From positions 62,001 through 126,000 of the forward strand of contig JARFXR010000002.1 of assembly GCA_029194535.1 (NCBI GenBank): a DNA stretch of 64,000 nucleotides. Reading direction: 5' to 3'. The notes under the pieces are model-generated. The model ran no database searches. It worked only from the letters and a program-made list of their open reading frames with translations, and was not told the origin of the DNA. This DNA comes from Nitrospira sp. (lineage in GTDB: Bacteria; Nitrospirota; Nitrospiria; Nitrospirales; Nitrospiraceae). Of the stretch, positions 7,610 to 16,306 are shown in pieces. How positions within the stretch are numbered: the stretch's first letter is position 1; each line of letters starts with the position of its first letter. A program made the translations under genes and the position numbers.

Positions 7610-8065
7610 TCACCTCCTTTCCAGTGTTAAGAGTCCCTCGTGACCCAGTTGGGTGACGAGAGCCAGCAGATCGTCGGCGATGCGCTCGGGTGAAGCGTTG
7701 TATCTGGCGCACAGCGCCGTATGAATGTCGTGCAGGGATTCGTTTCCCGTACACCGCTCCCACACGGCGGACCCCACGCGATTGAGCGTGTAGTACCGTC
7801 CGCTGGTAAAATCCAGCAGCACGGTCTCCCCATCCAAGGTCGTGCCCTGCACATTAGTACTGAGCCGCGGAACCGCCGCCATCAATTCCTGGCGCTTCTG
7901 TTGGTTCCCGCGTTCGATTTGCCTCTGCTCCTCCTGACTCAGCAGGCTGCGGGCGGCTTCCGCCAGCTGTTCCGTTCCGGCGGATGCGTCGACCGCAGGC
8001 CACTCCGCTTCCCCCCCCTCCACGTTCGGTCTCAAATCGGCAGTAATGAACGGTTGTCTGCTCAT
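7610..8065 (-). CDS. PqqD-like leader-recognition protein (lasso B1 / RRE type)
   Basis: The 151-residue product ends in a PqqD-like domain (residues about 65-149): LDGETVLLDFTSGRYYTLN, RVGSAVWERC, then IHTALCARYNASPERIADDL and a last strand GLLTLERR. PqqD-like domains bind leader peptides of RiPPs and present them to modifying enzymes. The first 60 residues are a Glu/Gln-rich extension not found in minimal lasso B1 proteins. ATG 8065 was chosen because AAGGAGGAACG precedes it; the frame extends 49 codons further upstream with Arg-rich, non-coding-like sequence. Its stop TGA is part of the precursor ribosome site, so the leader binder and precursor are translated together. Confidence 0.88.
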   Translation of the reverse strand: MSRQPFITADLRPNVEGGEAEWPAVDASAGTEQLAEAARSLLSQEEQRQIERGNQQKRQELMAAVPRLSTNVQGTTLDGETVLLDFTSGRYYTLNRVGSAVWERCTGNESLHDIHTALCARYNASPERIADDLLALVTQLGHEGLLTLERR

Positions 8066-8159
8066 GATCGACGTTCCTCCTTTTCCCCCTCGCGCACATC
8101 CCATGATCAGCGCGTTCCGTTTCCTTTTTCGCCTCTCCGTGGAGCGTCTGCCCGACTCT

Positions 8160-9071
8160 TCACGTCGTGCCGCGCGTGGTTCCCGCGCAGAGTAGATCGG
8201 CCAAGGCATCACCCATCCGCTGTCCGGTATGATTTTCGAACAGCGTAAATGCCGGACTCGTGTTCACTTCGAAGCAGTAATAGGCGCCGTCCGGTGTACG
8301 GCGAAGATCGATCCCGCTCAGACTCAGGCCGATCCCCTTCACGAGATCCAGACACATTGACTGGATCGCCGGAGGCAACTCGACGGCCCGCATGCTGCGA
8401 CGGTCGCACCCCGCTTCTGCATACCGGTAATCCACAGCATCGGCAATCACCTCGGTGGCGAAGAGTCGTTCCCCGACCGTGTGCACGCGCAGGTCCGTGC
8501 CGGGAATCATTTCCTGAAACTGTGTGGGACAATCTCGGATCAGATCGAGACGCGCAAAATCGTCCCGGGTCAGCCGCTTCACGATCGACCGCTCCCCACT
8601 GATCGATTTGTAGATGACGCGGCCTCGACACTCCTCGTAAAAGGCACGAGCTGCTTCCGGCACCATCGTCACCAGGGTGTTGGGGACCCGAAACCCATAC
8701 CGCTCGATCAGCTGCAGCTGATAAGGCTTCGACATATTCGTATGTGATGCCTGTCTTCGGTTCACGACGAGAACGGGCAGACTCTCCGTGAATTCCCACA
8801 GGGAGGTGACGGCCATGTACGTGGCCGGCGTCGACGTACCACGACTGGTCATCGCGCGAAGATAGACCGAGTCGATCTCCTCCGCGTGAAGAATCCGGTT
8901 TCCCAGGCTGATCCGGTCCAAGGCGCGGCCGTCTTCAATCGACCACGACAGATTCCAGATTCCGCCGTCGGAATCCGGATGGACGAGCATCAATTCAGCG
9001 TTCCGGACTGCCAGTCTGGCACAGATGTTGGCCAACACCGGGTCCGCCATCGGCCCCACGAGCAGAATCAT
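8160..9071 (-). CDS. ATP-grasp ligase (RimK/graspetide-synthetase-like), apparently active copy
   Basis: The 303-residue protein has the features of a RimK-like ATP-grasp enzyme: SKPYQLQLIERYGFRVPNTL entering the central domain, lysine K155 in VIYKSISGERS, QEMIPGTDLRVHTVGE with E187, D193 and R195, and the metal-binding end GIDLRRTPDGAYYCFEVNTS with E268 and N270. ATP-grasp ligases join a carboxylate to an amine or hydroxyl via acyl phosphate, and in graspetides form side-chain esters or amides in a peptide. The gene starts inside the 3' end of the other ATP-grasp gene (77-base overlap) and precedes the PqqD-like gene. It is the best candidate for the peptide-modifying enzyme. Confidence 0.87.
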   Translation of the reverse strand: MILLVGPMADPVLANICARLAVRNAELMLVHPDSDGGIWNLSWSIEDGRALDRISLGNRILHAEEIDSVYLRAMTSRGTSTPATYMAVTSLWEFTESLPVLVVNRRQASHTNMSKPYQLQLIERYGFRVPNTLVTMVPEAARAFYEECRGRVIYKSISGERSIVKRLTRDDFARLDLIRDCPTQFQEMIPGTDLRVHTVGERLFATEVIADAVDYRYAEAGCDRRSMRAVELPPAIQSMCLDLVKGIGLSLSGIDLRRTPDGAYYCFEVNTSPAFTLFENHTGQRMGDALADLLCAGTTRGTT

Positions 9072-9990
9072 AAAAAGCCGGACTCCTCGGTTCAGACAAA
9101 TAATCGGCGAGACGCCGCACGAGTCGACGCTGCACCGCTCGGGTACAGCGCCAATAGTTGGGGGGGCCGTTTACATCAAGACAGTAGCTCCCTCCGTCAG
9201 GAGTGACGACCACTTGGCACTCGGCGAAGGTCAAACCCAACGCGCGGACCAGATCCACACACTGCCCGGTCGGAAGCGCCGGCAGGTCGGCGCCCTGCAA
9301 GAACACTTCTTCGTCGGCGTGGAGGATGGTTGCCGCTGCGTCCTCTCCCACGACATAGACGGTCATTCGTTGACCCTGCGGTACGGCCTGGAGCGAAACA
9401 GCGTGGCGCTCCATCATGTGACGAATTTGCTCGATCCCGTTCCACCGACAGAGAACGAGTCCCGGCTCCACTGATCCCAACGGCTTGAGGTACGCCCGTT
9501 CTCCCCAAGCCGAGAATTGCCGAACGGCATCGGCCTGGCTGGAAGTATAACGGGCGACCGGGAGATCAAACCCATAGGCCCGCGCGATCCGTGAAAGCGC
9601 CGCGCTCCCCCCGAGCAGAGCAGGACGTCCCCCCGGTATCGGTCGGTTGACCACGGTGCAGGGAATGCTGTTCAAGAACGCGATCCACGTCGCCGTGGTT
9701 TCACGGAGAACGTACTCGCGGTCGTGAGCGGCGAGCTCGTCGAGGACCAGCGGCAACGGGAGGACCCACTGGACGAACACTCCGCGAAGGGTGCTGCACT
9801 CGATAGATCGGTCGTCGATGACCAGTGCGCCCGTCATGGTGGGAGAGCCGGCCATGATCGACCAATTCAGCCGGATCCTGTCCAGGAGTTCGGCCCGGGG
9901 AATCAGGAGCACGTCCAGTCCACGCCGGCCCAGCTCCGCATGTACGAGTGACGCCCAGGGGTCGGTCGTATCGGCCAGCACCAGCACCAC
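8995..9990 (-). CDS. Second ATP-grasp-fold protein, divergent active site
   Basis: About 331 residues, homologous in layout to the neighbouring ATP-grasp protein: CTVVNRPIPGGRPALLGGSA, then AYLKP with the ATP lysine, QAVPQGQRMTVYVVGE, and the C-terminal VVTPDGGSYCLDVNGPPNYW. Aligned to the neighbour, the segment equivalent to QEMIPGTDLRVHTVGE has lost the Glu, Asp and Arg. The metal-site Glu is Asp. It may therefore be a non-catalytic partner or a specialised ligase. GTG 9990 is preferred as start (TGGGAGGA ten bases upstream) over TTG 10050, because the extra 20 residues look unlike the fold start VVLVLADTTDPW. The last ~25 residues overlap the next gene and are probably disordered. Confidence 0.8.
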   Translation of the reverse strand: MVLVLADTTDPWASLVHAELGRRGLDVLLIPRAELLDRIRLNWSIMAGSPTMTGALVIDDRSIECSTLRGVFVQWVLPLPLVLDELAAHDREYVLRETTATWIAFLNSIPCTVVNRPIPGGRPALLGGSAALSRIARAYGFDLPVARYTSSQADAVRQFSAWGERAYLKPLGSVEPGLVLCRWNGIEQIRHMMERHAVSLQAVPQGQRMTVYVVGEDAAATILHADEEVFLQGADLPALPTGQCVDLVRALGLTFAECQVVVTPDGGSYCLDVNGPPNYWRCTRAVQRRLVRRLADYLSEPRSPAFYDSARGADGGPGVGQHLCQTGSPER

Positions 9991-10294
9991 GTTCGAGCGC
10001 TCCTCCCATCGGACCGGATCAGCTTCAGGCCGGTCGCAGATAACCCGCAAGGTCTCGCCGACTTTTGAGCAGAGTAGGTCAGTAACCGGATTCTTCCTAG
10101 CTCCCTGGAAGCTGGGATAGAGCCCTACTTTGGCAGGTCAGTACTACTGCGTGGAGTGATGGATCGGACCGTCTGGACGAACTTCTTCGCGAAAACTGGA
10201 AACATCTGGAAACGGGATGTTCGGCTGGACTGATTGAAAAGACGGCGGGGTGACGGATTGCGGGTCGAGCCTCAACGGCGCGGAGATACGGAAG
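9991..10294. other. Intergenic stretch within the peptide operon
   Basis: About 300 bases separate the protease-like gene from the ATP-grasp genes. The only open frame of note is the low-complexity one at 10144-10359. Otherwise I see no promoter, riboswitch or RNA gene. The spacing leaves room for an internal promoter. Confidence 0.5.
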
Positions 10295-10359
10295 TCATGC
10301 CACGCGTGCAGAGCCTTCAGGCGAAGGCCGTTTCTTCGTCTCGTCCTGTCCCGCCGCAA
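10144..10359 (-). CDS. Small ORF overlapping the B2-like gene end; doubtful
   Basis: A 71-codon frame on the operon strand with a Pro/Ser-rich second half (VTPPSFQSVQPNIPFPDVSS). Its first 65 bases lie inside the B2-like gene and no Shine-Dalgarno sequence precedes the ATG. It could be a second peptide substrate or the out-of-frame remnant of a longer B2 C-terminus. The Arg-rich N-terminus argues for a chance frame. Kept only because the location, between maturation genes, is where a second precursor could sit. Confidence 0.2.
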   Translation of the reverse strand: MRRDRTRRRNGLRLKALHAWHDFRISAPLRLDPQSVTPPSFQSVQPNIPFPDVSSFREEVRPDGPIHHSTQ

Positions 10360-10765
10360 GCTCGGGATACGAGAAGGTCACCGTGTACTGGCGCCATTGT
10401 TCGCTCAGCTCGTGAAACGGTTCCTGATCAAGTGTGAGCCATGCATGGCCATCGAGATTCGAGCCTTCCCTCCTGATCCCACAACAAAAGCGGACGGGGC
10501 GGCCGGCCCGCCTGGTCAACCAGTAGAGGGCCAACGCCCGGGGGAAACAGTTGCCTTTGGTATTGTAGGGAAACCGTTCGAGCCAGCGATCCACATAATA
10601 GATGCGGAGTTCCAACGTGGAGATGTCGCGACAGCCGGCCTCCGCCCCGCGGTTCAGCAGGTCCAGGACTTGGGGCAGACTTCTCCACCTCAGCAGGAGC
10701 CGCACAGTACACAGGAGGAGCCCCACGCCGGCTATGGTCCGGTATTTCGACAGCAGCCGAATCAT
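10295..10765 (-). CDS. Lasso-peptide B2-type transglutaminase-like leader protease
   Basis: The predicted 156-residue protein matches the B2 family of lasso-peptide maturation proteases. A Cys in GNCFPRALALYWLTRRAG (C73) and a His in DGHAWLTLD (H107), with a following Asp (D113) and the family Gly-rich VRFCCGIRREG strand, give a Cys-His-Asp arrangement. B2 proteins cut the leader just after the residue following the conserved Thr, in concert with a PqqD-like B1 protein (established). The ATG 10765 begins MIRLLSKYRTIAGVGLLL, a hydrophobic start usual in this family. It is the first gene after purF on the same strand, about 165 bases away, so the operon may begin here or read through from purF. 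Confidence 0.87.
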   Translation of the reverse strand: MIRLLSKYRTIAGVGLLLCTVRLLLRWRSLPQVLDLLNRGAEAGCRDISTLELRIYYVDRWLERFPYNTKGNCFPRALALYWLTRRAGRPVRFCCGIRREGSNLDGHAWLTLDQEPFHELSEQWRQYTVTFSYPELAAGQDETKKRPSPEGSARVA

Positions 10766-10930
10766 GATCGACTCAGTGTAGCAGGACGGAGAGGGAAATC
10801 CAGCGTTCGCGCCCTGCGCTGACGACATACGGACCGCTCGAGAGCATCTCTCGCGCACTGTTACCCTATGACGAAGCAAAGGTGGGCTCGGGGATCGGAA
10901 CCGGCTGCGAGAAGCAGCCGACAGCGGCCG

Positions 10931-12361
10931 TCACGGGGATGGCTCGAACAGTCCGAGTTGCAGCTCCTCGGCTCTGGTGAAGGAGATCGGATACTTTTCC
11001 GTGAAGCAGGCGCTGCAGTATTGGGTGGGCGACCCGGGAGCGGACTTCAACATGCCCTCCAAGCTCAGATACGCGAGGCTATCGGCCGTAATGTATTTTC
11101 TGATTTCCTCGATCGAGTGGCTCGAGGCGATCAGTTCTTTCTTGGTCGGCGTATCAATGCCGTAAAAGCAGGGCGAAATGATCGGCGGTGAGCTGATTCG
11201 CACGTGGACTTCCTTCGCGCCGGCCTGACGGATCATTTTCACGATCTTGCGGCTGGTCGTGCCCCGCACGAGCGAATCATCGACGACCACGACGCGCTTG
11301 CCCGCCAGAACTTCCGGCACGGCGTTCAACTTCACTTTCACGCCGAAATGCCGGATGGACTGTTCCGGCTCGATGAATGTCCGGCCGACGTAGTGGTTTC
11401 GGATCAGCCCTGTCTCAAACCGGATACCCCCGCCTTCGGCATATCCCAAGGCGGCCGGCACGCCGGAATCCGGCACTGGAATCACGATGTCGGCCGGCAC
11501 CCAGGACTCCTGAGCCAGTTGCCGGCCCAGCGCCTTTCTGGTGCCATAGACCGCATTGGCCCCGTAGATTCTGCTGTCCGGCCTGGCAAAATACACGTAC
11601 TCGAAGACGCACATGGCCGGATCCACATGGGTGAAGGGGTGATGGCTCTCCAAACCCTGATCATTGAGCACCACCAGTTCGCCCGGCTCGACTTCTCTGA
11701 CGTATTCCGCATCGAGTAAGTCAAAGGCGCAGGTCTCCGACGCCACGACCCAGCTGCTCCTGAGCCTCCCGATGCACAGCGGCCGCAACCCGTGCGGGTC
11801 TCGCGCAGCGATCAGACCGTTGTCCGTCATCAGCACGACGGAAAAGGCGCCGCGGATCTGGCTCAAGGCATCGATCACGCGCGCGAGAAAGGTGCTGGCC
11901 CGCGAATGGGCAATCAGATGGATGATGACCTCGCTGTCGGAGGTCGATTGGAAAATCGCGCCGTACGCTTCGAGTTCATGCCGCAGGACTTGGGCGTTGA
12001 TCAAATTCCCATTGTGCGCCAGCGCCAGATTTCCAAACGCGAAGTTTACGATCAGCGGTTGCACGTTCTTCAGATCTTGTCCTCCGGCGGTCGAATATCG
12101 GTTATGTCCGATGGCCATGTGCCCCGACAACGCTTCGAGGATCGACTTGTTGTAAATGTCGGCGACCAGCCCCATCCCCTTTTGCACAAAGAACTGGTCG
12201 CCGTCCCCTGAGACGATGCCGGAGGCTTCCTGTCCGCGATGCTGGAGCGCGTAGAGGCCGAGATAGGTGAGATTGGCGGCTTCCTCATGGCCATAGACGC
12301 CGAATACGGCGCATTCGTCGTGGAATTTATCGGACGGGACCAATGGAAGGTCTTTCATCAT
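10931..12361 (-). CDS. purF: Amidophosphoribosyltransferase PurF
   Basis: 476 residues, usual length. It catalyses the first step of purine synthesis (PRPP + glutamine to phosphoribosylamine). The short propeptide DE precedes the catalytic Cys of [16 protein letters not shown], and the PRPP-binding motif [16 protein letters not shown] is intact. Cysteines at [23 protein letters not shown] and the final [11 protein letters not shown] match the [4Fe-4S] cluster set of the Bacillus-type enzyme, which is oxygen-sensitive. It follows purL by 27 bases and should be co-transcribed with it. Confidence 0.97.
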   Translation of the reverse strand: MMKDLPLVPSDKFHDECAVFGVYGHEEAANLTYLGLYALQHRGQEASGIVSGDGDQFFVQKGMGLVADIYNKSILEALSGHMAIGHNRYSTAGGQDLKNVQPLIVNFAFGNLALAHNGNLINAQVLRHELEAYGAIFQSTSDSEVIIHLIAHSRASTFLARVIDALSQIRGAFSVVLMTDNGLIAARDPHGLRPLCIGRLRSSWVVASETCAFDLLDAEYVREVEPGELVVLNDQGLESHHPFTHVDPAMCVFEYVYFARPDSRIYGANAVYGTRKALGRQLAQESWVPADIVIPVPDSGVPAALGYAEGGGIRFETGLIRNHYVGRTFIEPEQSIRHFGVKVKLNAVPEVLAGKRVVVVDDSLVRGTTSRKIVKMIRQAGAKEVHVRISSPPIISPCFYGIDTPTKKELIASSHSIEEIRKYITADSLAYLSLEGMLKSAPGSPTQYCSACFTEKYPISFTRAEELQLGLFEPSP

Positions 12362-12388
12362 GATGAATGCCGTCGGTTCGGATCTCGA

Positions 12389-14638
12389 CTATTCCTGCGC
12401 CAACGTCCGTGCCAAGGAGTTCGCCCACGAGTCGTACAACGCGGAAACCTCCACATCGATCGTTTTGGTCGTGGAATGCGCGTCTCTCAAGTAGGCCACG
12501 AGGCGTCCGCCGCCGACGGTTCCGATGACTTCGGCCGGCACGCCGCGCTGCCGCGCCTGCTCCAGGACGGCCTCCCGAGTTCCTGCTTTGGCCGACAGCA
12601 CGACTCTCGACTGGCTTTCTCCAAACAGCACCGCATCGCGCCTCAACCGCCCGACCGGTAATGTTACCACAGCCCCGAGCCTCCGGTCTTCGGCGGAGAT
12701 GCAGCACTCGCCCAGCGCGACCGCGAGGCCGCCGTCGGAACAATCATGAGCCGACTGCACCAGGCCCGAACGGATCAGACTCAAGACACAGTCCTGCAGC
12801 CGTTGTTCGGTCTCCATGTTCAAAAAGGGCGGCGAGCCCTGCTCGCGCGAGTGCACGATCTTCAGATACTCCGATCCGCCGAGATCGTCCCTCGACGAGC
12901 CAAGCAGAAGAATGTCGTCGCCCTCCTGCTTGAACCACTGGGTCATGGAGCAGTCGGCCTCCTCGATCAACCCCACCATGCCCAGCATGGGCGTCGGATA
13001 AATGGAGAGCCCGTTCGTCTCATTGTAGAAACTCACATTGCCGCTCACGATGGGGATCTGGAGGGACTCGCAGGCGTCCTTGAGGCCCTCGATCGCCAGC
13101 ACGAATTGCCACATGATATCCGGCCGCTCGGGGTTGCCGAAGTTCAGACAGTCCGTCAGTCCGATCGGCTCCGCGCCCGCGCAGACGAGATTGCGCGCCG
13201 CCTCCGCGACCGCCAACCTAGCTCCTTCATAGGGATGGAGCAGGCAATAACGCCCGTTGCAGTCCACGGTCATCGCCACGGCTTTGTTGGTCCCCTTAAT
13301 CCGAACCACGGCGGCGTTCGAGCCGGGGCGAACCGTCGTGTTCGTCCGCACCATATGGTCGTACTGTTGGTAGACCCACCGCTTGCTGGCGATCGTCGGC
13401 GATTCCAACAACGCCAGCAACGCGGCATTCGCATTCTTCACGTCCGGCACCGCATCGTAATTCAGGTTGGCCAGCATCTCCTGATAGGCCGGCGGCTGAT
13501 GGGGCCGTTCATAGCGAGGCCCTTCGTCCGCCAGCGCCTTAGCGGGAATCTCCGCCACCACCTGTCCTTGATCCCTGACCCGTAGCATGCCGTCGCCGGT
13601 CACTCGCCCGACGACCGCGACGTCAAGGTCCCATTTTCTGCAGATCCTGATGCAGTCCTCTTCCTTGCCGGCTTTCGCCACCATCAGCATGCGTTCCTGA
13701 GATTCGGAGAGCATCAACTCATAGGGAGACATGTTCGGTTCCCGCCGAGGAACGTGAGTCAGGTCGAGTTCGATCCCGTTGCCGGCCCGAGACGCCATTT
13801 CACAGGAGGAACTCGTCAAACCGGCCGCCCCCATGTCTTGGATCCCCACCAGCAGATCCTCCGCCATCAGCTCGAGACAGGCCTCCAACAGCAGCTTTTC
13901 CTGAAACGGATCACCGACCTGGACGGTGGGACGCTTCTGCTCCGACTGATCGTCGAACGAGTCGGACGCCATCGTGGCGCCGTGAATGCCGTCGCGACCG
14001 GTTTTGGAGCCGAAGTAGATCACGGGGTTTCCGACGCCGGCCGCGGTCCCCCTGAAGATCTTGTCTTTGTGCGCGATGCCGAGGCAGAACACGTTTACCA
14101 ACGGATTCATGGAATAGATGTCGTCGAAACGCACCTCCCCGCCGACGGTGGGCACGCCCATACAGTTCCCGTATCCGGCGATTCCGGCCACCACGCCTCT
14201 CATCAGATGACGGTTCTTGGCCGAGTTCAGCTCTCCGAAACGCAGCGAGTCGAGCAGCGCGATCGGCCTGGCGCCCATCGTAAACACGTCGCGCAGGATC
14301 CCTCCCACACCGGTCGCCGCTCCCTGATAGGGCTCGATGAACGAGGGATGGTTGTGCGATTCCATCTTGAAGACGACGCAGAGGCCGTCACCGATGTCGA
14401 CGGCGCCGGCGTTTTCACCTGGACCTTGCACGACGCGGGGACCCGTAGTCGGCAACTTCTTCAAATGCACGCGCGAGCTCTTGTAGGAGCAATGCTCCGA
14501 CCACATGACGGAAAACATGCCCAGTTCCGTGAGATTCGGCTCACGACCGAGGATGTCGACGATCTTCTTGTACTCGTCCTCCGTGAGATTATGCTGGGCA
14601 ATGAGATCTTTGGTGATGCGAACGGTCGAAATATTCAT
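12389..14638 (-). CDS. purL: Phosphoribosylformylglycinamidine synthase, large subunit PurL
   Basis: 749 residues, the length of the small-type PurL that works with separate PurQ and PurS subunits, both of which are encoded further upstream in this operon. Motifs include [20 protein letters not shown] at the start, [19 protein letters not shown] (ATP site) and [17 protein letters not shown]. It converts FGAR to FGAM. The gene is separated from purQ by the nuclease/UV-endonuclease insertion, so its transcription must pass through that insert or start anew. Confidence 0.97.
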   Translation of the reverse strand: MNISTVRITKDLIAQHNLTEDEYKKIVDILGREPNLTELGMFSVMWSEHCSYKSSRVHLKKLPTTGPRVVQGPGENAGAVDIGDGLCVVFKMESHNHPSFIEPYQGAATGVGGILRDVFTMGARPIALLDSLRFGELNSAKNRHLMRGVVAGIAGYGNCMGVPTVGGEVRFDDIYSMNPLVNVFCLGIAHKDKIFRGTAAGVGNPVIYFGSKTGRDGIHGATMASDSFDDQSEQKRPTVQVGDPFQEKLLLEACLELMAEDLLVGIQDMGAAGLTSSSCEMASRAGNGIELDLTHVPRREPNMSPYELMLSESQERMLMVAKAGKEEDCIRICRKWDLDVAVVGRVTGDGMLRVRDQGQVVAEIPAKALADEGPRYERPHQPPAYQEMLANLNYDAVPDVKNANAALLALLESPTIASKRWVYQQYDHMVRTNTTVRPGSNAAVVRIKGTNKAVAMTVDCNGRYCLLHPYEGARLAVAEAARNLVCAGAEPIGLTDCLNFGNPERPDIMWQFVLAIEGLKDACESLQIPIVSGNVSFYNETNGLSIYPTPMLGMVGLIEEADCSMTQWFKQEGDDILLLGSSRDDLGGSEYLKIVHSREQGSPPFLNMETEQRLQDCVLSLIRSGLVQSAHDCSDGGLAVALGECCISAEDRRLGAVVTLPVGRLRRDAVLFGESQSRVVLSAKAGTREAVLEQARQRGVPAEVIGTVGGGRLVAYLRDAHSTTKTIDVEVSALYDSWANSLARTLAQE

Positions 14639-14644
14639 GACTCC

Positions 14645-14974
14645 CTAGACGTCACAGTGACAATGCTTGTTCTTCACCATACTGACTTGCTGCCGTGGTG
14701 GATCCACAACCCCCTGTGCATGGCTCTGCCTGTCGCTTCCCTCTTTACCGACGGACTCCGATGCCGATAGCCCCGAAACCGCCATCTCGTTTATCAGCGC
14801 CTCATGCCGGCCATCGAGCGCCTTCAACTTCCCCTTCCACCTCAATGTCTCCGGATGATGCGCATTGCCCTTCTTGCGTTGGAGTAGGACAGACCAAATT
14901 GCGTGCAGTTCCTGGTGCTCACCCAGCAACTGGTTCCGGCACAGCTTCTTCGGCGAGATAACCCAAATGTGCAT
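14645..14974 (-). CDS. Pyrimidine-dimer DNA glycosylase, T4 endonuclease V-like
   Basis: The ~109-residue product begins MHIWVISPKKLCRNQLLGEH and continues QELHAIWSVL, HPETLRWKGKLKALDGRHE and ALINEMAVSGL, which I recognise as the Pyr_excise family (T4 endonuclease V-like). These enzymes cut the glycosidic bond of cyclobutane pyrimidine dimers and nick the strand. I chose ATG 14974 because the family start is M-x-I-W; a GTG at 14983 that overlaps the stop of the upstream nuclease gene is the alternative. Either way the two genes are coupled. Base composition is lower in GC than the flanking pur genes, suggesting transfer. Confidence 0.85.
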   Translation of the reverse strand: MHIWVISPKKLCRNQLLGEHQELHAIWSVLLQRKKGNAHHPETLRWKGKLKALDGRHEALINEMAVSGLSASESVGKEGSDRQSHAQGVVDPPRQQVSMVKNKHCHCDV

Positions 14975-14979
14975 TGTTT

Positions 14980-16149
14980 TCACTTTATTAGGTACTTTGT
15001 GAGATGGATCTCACTGAATCCCTTTTTTTCTTCTGAGAAAAAGTTCGCCGTTTTCTTGCCGAATACTGACATGCCAATAGAATCTGTCCTCCAACTGCGT
15101 GATCCACATTCCTTCAAGCCACTTGGTGAAGTCCTCGAATGGAACAAGGAGAACAATTTTGTCTGAACCGCACCCATATGCACATACCCATCCTTTGCAT
15201 CCTCAAGTTTCTCCTTTTGGTGAGGATGAAAGGCGTACCAATACATTCCTCTCGTATGTGCCCTGGATACGGCACAAACGACTACTAAGGACTTATCAGG
15301 TGAGCTATAGGTTGCGCGAGTCTGCTTAACCAGTGGACGATTCAGACTCTTCTCGATCCGGGTTATACAGGCAGCATGAAAATCAGAAGGAATGAATTGT
15401 GGAGCCCTCTTGATCTTTCCGCTTGCAAGCTCCTCACCTAATTCAGTTTCCTCGGCATCATGCCTAACCTCTTCAGCGGCAGAGAAGACCAGATCTATAA
15501 TTCCATCAATCTTAGTAAACTCTTGTGGCACAAGGACATCTGCAACTTTCTTGAGCATCCGTGGATCTTCAACCGTCTCCTTTAAGAGCATTAGGCGAAC
15601 CAATGCGTCTACGCTAACAAGGCGAACATCCCACGCATGCCTTGAGCCACGAATCTGAGCTTCGAGATCGCCAGTATCTTGTCTACCAACTACGATCAAA
15701 ATTGATGATTTCGATTCTTGCACCTGCTTTTCCTGGACGAGGCGCTTTCTATATGCAGCAACGGAATCGAGAGATACTCGGTACGCATCTGTAGTCTTGA
15801 CTTCGACTATAATTTCATTGCCGAAAGACGATCTCCAAAGCCCATCGTGACCGATTTGCGCTGAGCTGCCTCGATATCTTCCATCTTCAACATGAAAGCC
15901 GAGCCTGCGACCAATCTGATTAACAATATCTTGTAGGGCCAACCCGTTTGCATCAAATTTGCCTGCTAAACATTCTGTCGCATAGCGCGAAAGGAGAGAG
16001 CTTGGAACGCTAGAAAGAAACTCTCGAAACTCCTTGGAAGCATCCTCGCCATCTAACAATTTTCCTGTTCCAGCGATGCCAATGATCTGCTGGACATGCT
16101 TACTCTCAAGCTGGCTTCTTGATCTACTCCACAGGCCTACAAGAGACAT
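14980..16149 (-). CDS. PD-(D/E)xK-type nuclease-like protein of unknown specificity
   Basis: A 389-residue protein with a restriction-endonuclease-like core: QIGHDGLWRSSFGNEIIVEV followed by KTTDAY, that is D-x(n)-E-V-K, then SKSSILIVVGRQDTGDLEAQ and RLVSVDALVRLM, the usual alpha/beta continuation. The N-terminal 90 residues (FREFLSSVPSSLLSRYATEC) are helical. The C-terminal third, ending in a basic FSEEKKGFSEIHLTKYLIK tail, is unassigned. It is coupled to the dimer glycosylase gene and both sit between purQ and purL. DNA repair or defence against foreign DNA are both plausible. No methyltransferase is adjacent, so a classical restriction system is unlikely. Confidence 0.65.
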   Translation of the reverse strand: MSLVGLWSRSRSQLESKHVQQIIGIAGTGKLLDGEDASKEFREFLSSVPSSLLSRYATECLAGKFDANGLALQDIVNQIGRRLGFHVEDGRYRGSSAQIGHDGLWRSSFGNEIIVEVKTTDAYRVSLDSVAAYRKRLVQEKQVQESKSSILIVVGRQDTGDLEAQIRGSRHAWDVRLVSVDALVRLMLLKETVEDPRMLKKVADVLVPQEFTKIDGIIDLVFSAAEEVRHDAEETELGEELASGKIKRAPQFIPSDFHAACITRIEKSLNRPLVKQTRATYSSPDKSLVVVCAVSRAHTRGMYWYAFHPHQKEKLEDAKDGYVHMGAVQTKLFSLFHSRTSPSGLKECGSRSWRTDSIGMSVFGKKTANFFSEEKKGFSEIHLTKYLIK

Positions 16150-16200
16150 CTACCGTTGCCTCATGGGAACTACCCATGTGCTAGCTATCAATTTCTGACC

Positions 16201-16306
16201 GCGGGTGACGCTGACTCGGGCGCCCATTCGCCCGCAGCGGAAGGGACCCACTGGGGGATGGGTGGAGCGAGGACGAATGGGCTGGGTCAGTGACAGGACC
16301 CGCGTC
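16201..16306. repeat. Dispersed ~105-bp palindromic repeat, copy 1
   Basis: Begins GCGGGTGACGCTGA and ends TCAGTGACAGGACCCGCGTC; the arms CCCATTCG and CGAATGGG can pair across a core CCCGCAGCGGAAGGGACCCA. Near-identical sequence recurs inverted at 34873-34978 and, more diverged, at 17061-17152. The purQ stop codon lies at its edge. It is REP/BIME-like and probably folds at the 3' end of transcripts. Confidence 0.8.

Noticed and set aside
8995-9071. Frameshift joining the two ATP-grasp genes into one fused protein
   Set aside because: Both proteins have complete N- and C-terminal ATP-grasp halves of normal length and the second has its own GAGGAG ribosome site, so they are two genes with an overlap.
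10868-11191. Plus-strand ORF of 107 codons across the purF 3' end
   Set aside because: It is antisense to purF and shows no protein features.
14695-14961. Plus-strand ORFs opposite the UV-endonuclease gene
   Set aside because: The minus frame matches a known family start to end, so these are shadows.
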